Below are positions 57,153 to 64,000 of a stretch of DNA of 64,000 bases, piece by piece. The stretch is taken from the NCBI GenBank assembly GCA_964017045.1, contig OZ024808.1, forward strand, positions 15,561,784-15,625,783, written 5' to 3'. Both the position numbers and the translations under genes were made by a program. Positions within the stretch are counted from its first letter, which is position 1; the number at the start of each line of letters is the position of its first letter. The DNA comes from Omphiscola glabra (taxonomy: Eukaryota; Mollusca; Gastropoda; Lymnaeidae). A model generated the notes under the pieces. It searched no databases, was not told where the DNA came from, and worked only from the letters and a program-made list of their open reading frames with translations.

Positions 57153-57235
57153 CAAATCAAAAAAAAAAAAATAATTTTTGACATGATTTGATCAAATATC
57201 ATTATTTCCAGATTAAATAATTTTTTTTTTTACAA
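56770..57235. repeat. 40-bp AT-rich minisatellite with inverted copy and poly(T)/poly(A) spacers
   Basis: Six direct copies of a 40-bp unit with TTGACATGATTTGATCAAAT run to about 57020. A poly(T) tract follows, then one inverted copy near 57066-57115, another poly(T) and poly(A), and again a direct copy near 57172-57220. The region can fold into long hairpins. Confidence 0.85.
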
Positions 57236-58617
57236 TTGTGATTTAAGATTTCATATTAAGTTTGTTTCTAGCTGCTATCATTGAGAATCATCTTCCCATG
57301 GAGTAGCCAGGTGTTGCTCTGATGTACCAGACAAGTCAACATCATCCTCATCTAACCATTCAGCGCTTCGTAGACTGTTTAAAAAAAATATATGTATAAA
57401 AGAAATTAAATTTTAAAAAATCGAAGAAAAAATGGCACGTTTTAAATTGTGTTAGATAGATCGATTTATAAATAGATTGAGTACATCTAATATCCAGGCA
57501 AAAATACATGAAACAATTAAATTTAAATAATTCATCAAATTTTGTAAAACTTACAATAAAATTGTTTTCAGGAGAACACCACACACTGAATAGTTTTTCG
57601 TGCACGCACAAAGAGGCCTTATTGTTTATTTTTGAACATCCATACCACCAAAACTATTTGTAAATGTCTTGGTTTAAATTTGATTTTTGTTTATAAAATA
57701 TCTTGATTAGACATATTTTGAAAAAAAAAGTGTATTCTTAAAGTCTTACTAATGTTTTAAAAAAACTAAAAGGAATTTTTTTTTTAATGCACCATTTCTT
57801 ATTTTTGGGGACACAACTTATCATTACCTGGTCACTGCTACCCTGCTCATAGCGACACCATCTGGCAAAGTGTTCACAGTTAAAGTAGAGGGCGTGGTAT
57901 TCCAACGTGCCCAATTTCCTATATGCTCTCTTTACAATTTCCTCTGGCTCCAATGGGCTGATAAAAAGAATACATTATTTCTTATCGAATATCTACTTAT
58001 ACTGTAACATACTTATAAGCAGGGCATTACGAAGGAGGAGGGGGGAAATTGTCTTATTTAAGTTTTTTAGAAATCTGTATTAACTCTTTCGGGATGGAGC
58101 CTTTTTGGGGTGTCAGTGCCAAGAAGAAGTCGGAGCACATTTTACAAGCTCGGCACTCATATTGAAAAAAAACTATAAAAAATAAACTATTTCCACATAT
58201 ATTCTTGTTGGAGATACAATGAATTAACCTGAAATCTCATGTGTAGACACTTCAGACACGTGTGGCATATGGAGGCCATTCAGACACCTCTGACACATGG
58301 AGGCCCTTTAGACACTTCTGGCCAATTGAGGCCCTTCAGATACCTCTGGCACATGGAGGCCCTTCAGACACCCCTTAAGGCCCTTCCGACACCTCTGGCA
58401 CATGGAGGCAAGTCAGACAACTCTGTCACATGGTTCTACTCCTTTTCCTGCCCCCGGCAATTTTTCAGTAGCTACAGACACTCAATGTAACAGACATTCA
58501 CTGTAACAGACACTCATTGTAACAGACATTCACTGTAACATGCCCCCAGCTATGACCTTGGGAACTTCTCTTAATGAGAAAGTTGTCTGCATAGCTATTT
58601 GTCTCTCTCAAAAACAT
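57149..58617 (-). pseudogene. Deleted tandem copy of the LRAT gene B 3' unit, with orphan catalytic exon
   Basis: This 1,469-bp block equals the 2,877-bp unit at 58618-61494 with two deletions. The LRAT exon (57828-57957) is intact and appears identical to 60705-60834, including NCEHFARWCRYEQGSSDQ and its splice sites. The first deletion removes the terminal membrane-segment exon, leaving only its acceptor and six exonic bases (TCTACG), so splicing to it would end STKR and stop. The second removes 474 bp of intron. No upstream exons belong to this copy. It is either a recent duplication or an unresolved haplotype in the assembly. Confidence 0.8.
58239..58545. repeat. Imperfect short tandem repeats
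   Basis: A roughly 28-bp unit with GACACCTCTGGCACATGGAGG, then copies of TGTAACAGACATTCAC. Exactly repeated at 61116-61422 as part of the 2,877-bp duplication. The plus-strand open frames here are repeat artefacts. Confidence 0.75.
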
Positions 58618-61494
58618 TTTTTCAAATCAAAAAAAAATAAAATAATTTTTGACATGATTTGATCAAATATCATTATTTCCAGATTAAATAATTTTTTTTT
58701 TTACAATTGTGATTTAAGATTTCATATTAAGTTTGTTTCTAGCTGCTATCATTGAGAATCATCTTCCCATGGAGTAGCCAGGTGTTGCTCTGATGTACCA
58801 GACAAGTCAACATCATCCTCATCTAACCATTCAGCGCTTAAAATAGAAGCATTGTCGGTGTGGGCAATAATTGCCATAAGCTCTCTCTATCCTGGCAGCT
58901 ATTCGCATTGGTCGAATCCTTTTTTGTTGAGTTAGTGGCCAGATCTTATTTCCTTTCCCCAATCTCAGACCTAAAGCAAGTCATAGGGTAGTTTCCTTTT
59001 CGACTACACGATGTTATTATTGCTACTCAATTTACTTTTCCATAATTCTCAAAATATCGTATTCCTTCTCTACCAATATCATTTATCTTGACTACACCAG
59101 ACACTTGAACCATGTCCTTGTTCCATACCTGCAACATGATCGCAAACATACCGCCCTATTGATTTGCGACAAACAGAATATACAGGTTAAGAGAGGCTTT
59201 TTAAAAAACAATTCTCTTGCACTAACTAAGTGTGGTAACATTCTGACCAGCCTTATGTAGTGCACAGACAGACACACATTAAATAAATCTTATATTATTG
59301 AAAGCCAAAAAATTATATGACTATTTACAATCATTAAACTTGTTTCTAAAAGTAATAATTAGTCAATTTTTAAGATTAAAATTTTAATAGAGAAAACGTG
59401 ATTGTTGACATCAATTAATCTGAATTTGATTTTGTTAGGACTTTTTTTTACGCTCATAAAGTCTAAGCTACAGTAATTAATTTGCATTTAAAGAAAGCTT
59501 ACAACTGAAATGATTATTGTTCTTTATTGCCACTTATTTAAAAGTCCATATATATAATATTATATGATGATCTGATACACAAGATTTCTTTCAAATGTAC
59601 AATCTAAAATGAATAACAAAAGCAATTTTATTTTTTATCAGATGGCATTTCATTCCAGGCATTCTTTAGGAGAGCTCCAACTGATACGATCCCTGCCAAT
59701 GTGGCACCTACTGGTCCACCGAGAAGAAATCCACCAACTATGGGTCCAAGGGTCAGGCCAGCTACAATTTTCGTAGACTGTTTAAAAAAAATATATGTAT
59801 AAAAGAAATTAAACTGCTGTAAATTTGAACTGAATAAAGCATTAGTGACATGTCAATTTCACAAACAAACACACACACACACACAAAGAAACTTGGTCAA
59901 AACATTCGGCTGGAAAGTCTAACTTTTAAAAGACCTTGGCTTAAAACGTGTGCGTAATTTCATTTCTCTGCAAAAATTTCAAATTTTTTTTTTTTTACAA
60001 CTACAGCGTCTTATTCCGATCAAACGTTCTTCTCACTCTAAAATATTAATCTCGTATTTACCAATCCATATTTTATTTTAAATTTTAACAGAAATAGATT
60101 TTTGCAAACCGGTACCGGTACTCGTACTCTTTTTTTTATTGCCCAACAGCTTCTAAAATTAAGCTAATTTTGAAGGTGACAAGGTTTTTTAAACCAGAAT
60201 TTTAATTTTTCTTTTTTTTAAAAAGACATTAGTCCTTGTTAATCATGAGGTAGACAGTATTGTGAAAGACTACGGTAAAAAAAACGATTTTAAAAAATCG
60301 AAGAAAAAATGGCACGTTTTAAATTGTGTTAGATAGATCGATTTATAAATAGATTGAGTACATCTAATATCCAGGCAAAAATACATGAAACAATTAAATT
60401 TAAATAATTCATCAAATTTTGTAAAACTTACAATAAAATTGTTTTCAGGAGAACACCACACACTGAATAGTTTTTCGTGCACGCACAAAGAGGCCTTATT
60501 GTTTATTTTTGAACATCCATACCACCAAAACTATTTGTAAATGTCTTGGTTTAAATTTGATTTTTGTTTATAAAATATCTTGATTAGACATATTTTGAAA
60601 AAAAAAGTGTATTCTTAAAGTCTTACTAATGTTTTAAAAAAACTAAAAGGAATTTTTTTTTTAATGCACCATTTCTTATTTTTGGGGACACAACTTATCA
60701 TTACCTGGTCACTGCTACCCTGCTCATAGCGACACCATCTGGCAAAGTGTTCACAGTTAAAGTAGAGGGCGTGGTATTCCAACGTGCCCAATTTCCTATA
60801 TGCTCTCTTTACAATTTCCTCTGGCTCCAATGGGCTGATAAAAAGAATACATTATTTCTTATCGAATATCTACTTATACTGTAACATACTTATAAGCAGG
60901 GCATTACGAAGGAGGAGGGGGGAAATTGTCTTATTTAAGTTTTTTAGAAATCTGTATTAACTCTTTCGGGATGGAGCCTTTTTGGGGTGTCAGTGCCAAG
61001 AAGAAGTCGGAGCACATTTTACAAGCTCGGCACTCATATTGAAAAAAAACTATAAAAAATAAACTATTTCCACATATATTCTTGTTGGAGATACAATGAA
61101 TTAACCTGAAATCTCATGTGTAGACACTTCAGACACGTGTGGCATATGGAGGCCATTCAGACACCTCTGACACATGGAGGCCCTTTAGACACTTCTGGCC
61201 AATTGAGGCCCTTCAGATACCTCTGGCACATGGAGGCCCTTCAGACACCCCTTAAGGCCCTTCCGACACCTCTGGCACATGGAGGCAAGTCAGACAACTC
61301 TGTCACATGGTTCTACTCCTTTTCCTGCCCCCGGCAATTTTTCAGTAGCTACAGACACTCAATGTAACAGACATTCACTGTAACAGACACTCATTGTAAC
61401 AGACATTCACTGTAACATGCCCCCAGCTATGACCTTGGGAACTTCTCTTAATGAGAAAGTTGTCTGCATAGCTATTTGTCTCTCTCAAAAACAT
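58618..61494. repeat. 2,877-bp tandemly duplicated unit (complete copy)
   Basis: The offset of 2,877 is constant between 57409-58617 and 60286-61494 with no indel seen. 57149-57366 matches 58618-58840 except in A-runs, and 57367-57408 matches 59772-59813. The unit contains the LRAT exon and terminal exon of gene B. Confidence 0.85.
59523..59528 (-). terminator. Candidate poly(A) signal of LRAT gene B
   Basis: TTTATT (AATAAA on the minus strand) about 100 nt after the stop codon. Confidence 0.45.
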
Positions 61495-63163
61495 TTGAGT
61501 GATATTTAGTGTAAAAAATAGGATAAAGTACTCAAATGGGGGTGCTTATGCCTTGAGACATAATTATAGGTCCTATAATTTCTAAAAATTCTGAAGGGTT
61601 CTGTCTATTCAGTTCAGGACCCCTAATACCAAACCAAGGGTTCCCAACATTATCGTCAACGTCATCATTTTGATCGTCTTCATTACTTTCCTGGTTGTTT
61701 TCATAAGTATCAGTGTCAGATTCACTGCTAAAATATCAAAACCACTAAGGATAGTTTGTTCCGTGTCACTGTCAGACATTTTTGAAATTTTACGATATTA
61801 CTTGCAACTCACACACAAAATATTCCCAAATACAACAAAAGCAAGTAAACAATAAACTGAGGCCATTATCGAAATGCCAGGATGTGCAGGAATATGTAAG
61901 ATGCAAACTGGTTAGCTGGTACGAATATCAACCAGCCAATCTTGAGGCTTGAATTATCGGACCGAAAGATCAGCCATTCGTCTTTTTTCGCTACTCCACG
62001 CCCGGGCCGATCCAGCCGTCTCAAAAGGGTAAGTATATACATTTTTTTCTAGTATTTCTAGCCATGGACATGCTGATTATTATACTGTAATTAATTCAAA
62101 TTATTTAAGAGCAACCGTTCACTGAATGGACATCAATACATCTATCTGATATCTATCTGTCTGTCATGTCATGTCTATGTGGATGGATGGATGCATAGAT
62201 ATAGATACAAATAAACATGGAGTTCGTCAGTCGAAATTGACTATGACCACCAGGACTTTTCCCTTAAAGCAGGGGCAGCCAACCCAAAGGGCTTCACCGC
62301 GGGCCACGTCGATAGCGATTACCCCGTTCGCGGGTCACATGCCAATACCTTATATTTAAATAAAAATCGACTTAATACTGTATAGAGTTGCTGAGTTAAT
62401 CTTATTAGTCATAAACGAAACGCTAAATAACAGAATAAAACGAAGTGAACTAATGTGATATCATTTTCATCATTTCTCTCACTCAACTTTTCATAATGAT
62501 TTTTTTGCTAACTGAATAAATCAGGCGTTAGTTGGTCTCCCCTGCCCTAGAGTTTTATCCTGATCAATCAGGCTTTAGTTGGCCGCCCCTGCCCTAGAGT
62601 TTTATCCTGATCAATCAGGCTTTAGTTGGCTGACCCTGCCCTAGAGTTTTCTCCTGAACAATCAGGCGTTAGTTGGCCGCCCCTGCCCTAGAGTTTTATC
62701 TTAAGCCCGTCTTCGGATAGAAAAGCGACGCCGATGGTCATGTCACGGGATTACCTTTTCTGTCTATCCCAATCATTGCCGAGTTCAATCTTGTCATACT
62801 GGGCGACGGCGTAGATATTTTCTTTAACGACCTTGCATTTTTTTTTCTGCCAAATCTGACGCCCTGACTGTGGTTCATCCTCCTGTCTCAGCCTGGGGGC
62901 TCTGTGGTAGTTCGGTCTCGGGTAGATAGATGATTCGTCACCTTTCTGATACCGGGGCGATTTGGTGCCATCTTGGAAACATACTGAGTAGCTGCCATCT
63001 GGGTAGCAGATTGCGTAGGTACCATCTGCATAGCTGAATAATTTGGTATTATCACCGGGGAAATGGCGAATAAATTCAGCTCTTGTTCTTCCACTAGAAA
63101 AGGAAGCGTTAAAAATTGATTGTCCGCCATCTTCTACCTGAATGTGAACGACAGATTCGTTTC
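59628..63163 (-). CDS. LRAT/PLAAT-family acyltransferase-like protein, gene B (5' partial)
   Basis: Exons 62755-63163, 60705-60834 and 59628-59777 join in frame (228 residues after a split first codon). Phases and exon borders equal those of gene A. Exon 2 begins NESVVHIQVEDGG (catalytic second His) and ends in the KIELGNDWDRQK segment. Exon 3 carries YHALYFNCEHFARWCRYE with the catalytic Cys. Exon 4 encodes IVAGLTLGPMVGGFLLGGP, a hydrophobic anchor, and ends PSDKK. The linker in exon 2 holds repeats of the YxDGxY type (YADGTYA, YPDGSYS, FQDGTKS). Exon 1 with the HWAVYIG motif was not found before 64000 and should lie beyond the window. It is a tandem paralogue of gene A, with the same orientation. 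Confidence 0.85.
61495..62275. other. Intron of LRAT gene B, no clear gene
   Basis: Includes minus-strand acidic open frames (SESDTDTYENNQ, 61570-61740) that end in stops and are one base out of frame with an upstream ATG. Possibly the remains of an inserted element. No function is assigned. Confidence 0.35.
62276..62700. mobile_element. hAT-like element whose right end is tandemly repeated
   Basis: Left end CAGGGGCAGCCAACCC with a GCGGGCCACG block. The right end, complement of CAGGGGCGGCCAACTAA, occurs about four times over 62521-62700 with a spacing of 46-49 bp, joined by AGAGTTTTATCCTGATCAAT. It lies in the intron between exons 2 and 3 of LRAT gene B. Confidence 0.55.
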
Positions 63164-63635
63164 CTGAAAAAGACAATAATTTCAAGTCAGTCTTTGGAAA
63201 CTTTCTGTTACATTTACCGATGACGCAACGTAAAACGATATTGCAAATAGAATTGCGCTATCATTACCTCCCGTGTAACAGTCACAGCGGATGTTCAGAG
63301 TATTGCCTTTCTAATCGTCTTAATTCCCAGAGAGGACGATGGCGAACAATAGCTGGGCCGTGGGGAAGTACCATGATTATTTGTCGCCCACTTTCCCAAG
63401 ATGCTTAATACAGATATTTTGATATGAAAACTGCCAATTTTGGCCACCTGTGAATAAAGCGCTCTGGGTGGATGACCTTTTCGACTCCTCCCTTTCTCGC
63501 CCCCCCCCCCTCCCCAACTCTTTTGTCCTCCTTATGTCTGAAACGAAGTCGATTTTCTCTCTTGATAAAAATAACTTTACAATCAAAAGGTTTCATAGTA
63601 ATGAGCAACATACACATTTTTTTCATAAATAACTC
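63164..63635. other. Start of LRAT gene B intron 1, no gene seen
   Basis: Searched on the minus strand for an HWAVY-type exon; none found. The short open frames on both strands near 63377-63678 have no support. Confidence 0.45.
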
Positions 63636-63639
63636 TAGT

Positions 63640-64000
63640 TGTACCCTTTCTACTCTAGTGTTACTCTCCCCATTCTAGTCGTACCCTTTCTACTCTAGCT
63701 ATACCATTTCTACTCAAGTTGAAGTTGTACCCTTTCTACTCTAGCTGCACCCTTTCTACTCTAGTTGTACTCTTTCTTTCTATAGTTGTACTCTTTCTAC
63801 TTTAGTTGTACCTTTTCTACTCTAGTTGTACCCTCTCAACTCTAGTTGTACCCTTTCTACTCTAGTTGTACCCTTTCTACTCTTGTACCCGTTCTACTCT
63901 AGTTGTACCCTTTCTACTCTAGTTGTACCCGTTTATACTCTAGTTGTACCCTTTCTACTCTAGTTGTACCCTTTCTATTCTAGTTGTACTTTTTCTACTC
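63640..64000. repeat. 20-bp minisatellite running off the window end
   Basis: About 17 copies of a unit with TCTAGTTGTACCCTTTCTAC, with some shortened (ACTCTTGTACCC) and variant units. Predicted to lie in intron 1 of LRAT gene B. Confidence 0.9.

Noticed and set aside
58239..58490. 83-residue open frame on the plus strand, duplicated at 61116-61367
   Set aside because: Generated by a short tandem repeat; it is duplicated only because it lies in the 2,877-bp unit, and is on the strand opposite to the gene.

Overview
The window is AT-rich animal DNA with split genes, GT-AG introns, many short DNA-transposon footprints and very long minisatellites. Protein content and the repeats (SPIN-type hAT elements and RTE-like retroposon pieces) suggest a mollusc, most likely a freshwater snail. 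The species is inferred, not proven. No rRNA, tRNA, CRISPR or bacterial-type operon was seen.

Layout. (1) 1-7650, plus strand: the 3' nine exons of a BCAP/PIK3AP1-BANK1 type adaptor (end of DBB domain, ankyrin segment, proline-rich tail with a YxxM motif); its last intron is filled by a 27-bp minisatellite. (2) 11793-28235, minus strand: a complete 27-exon AXDND1 (axonemal dynein light chain domain protein) model of 1,119 residues whose exon phases all chain. (3) 30993-36908, plus strand: a complete five-exon SURF2 of 267 residues. (4) 37845-39290: a 46-bp satellite. (5) 39387-46289, minus strand: a complete four-exon LRAT/PLAAT-family acyltransferase (269 residues). Its first intron carries about 70 tandem copies of a unit that spans the end of its own exon 1, including the catalytic His-Trp codons, and the splice donor. 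(6) 46290-59627: a gene-poor zone of nested hAT elements, degenerate retroposons, C/G runs and small satellites. (7) 59628 to at least 63163, minus strand: a second LRAT paralogue whose first exon lies beyond the window. A 2,877-bp unit of this gene is tandemly duplicated, and the outer copy has lost the terminal exon.

The genes are unrelated in function (signalling adaptor, cilium, nucleolus/ribosome, lipid acyl transfer). The two LRAT genes are a local paralogue pair. The strongest unusual signal is the exon/splice-donor-derived minisatellite in LRAT gene A. Next are the AG-free 1.5-kb array before a splice acceptor in the adaptor gene and two SPIN-like elements with target-site duplications.
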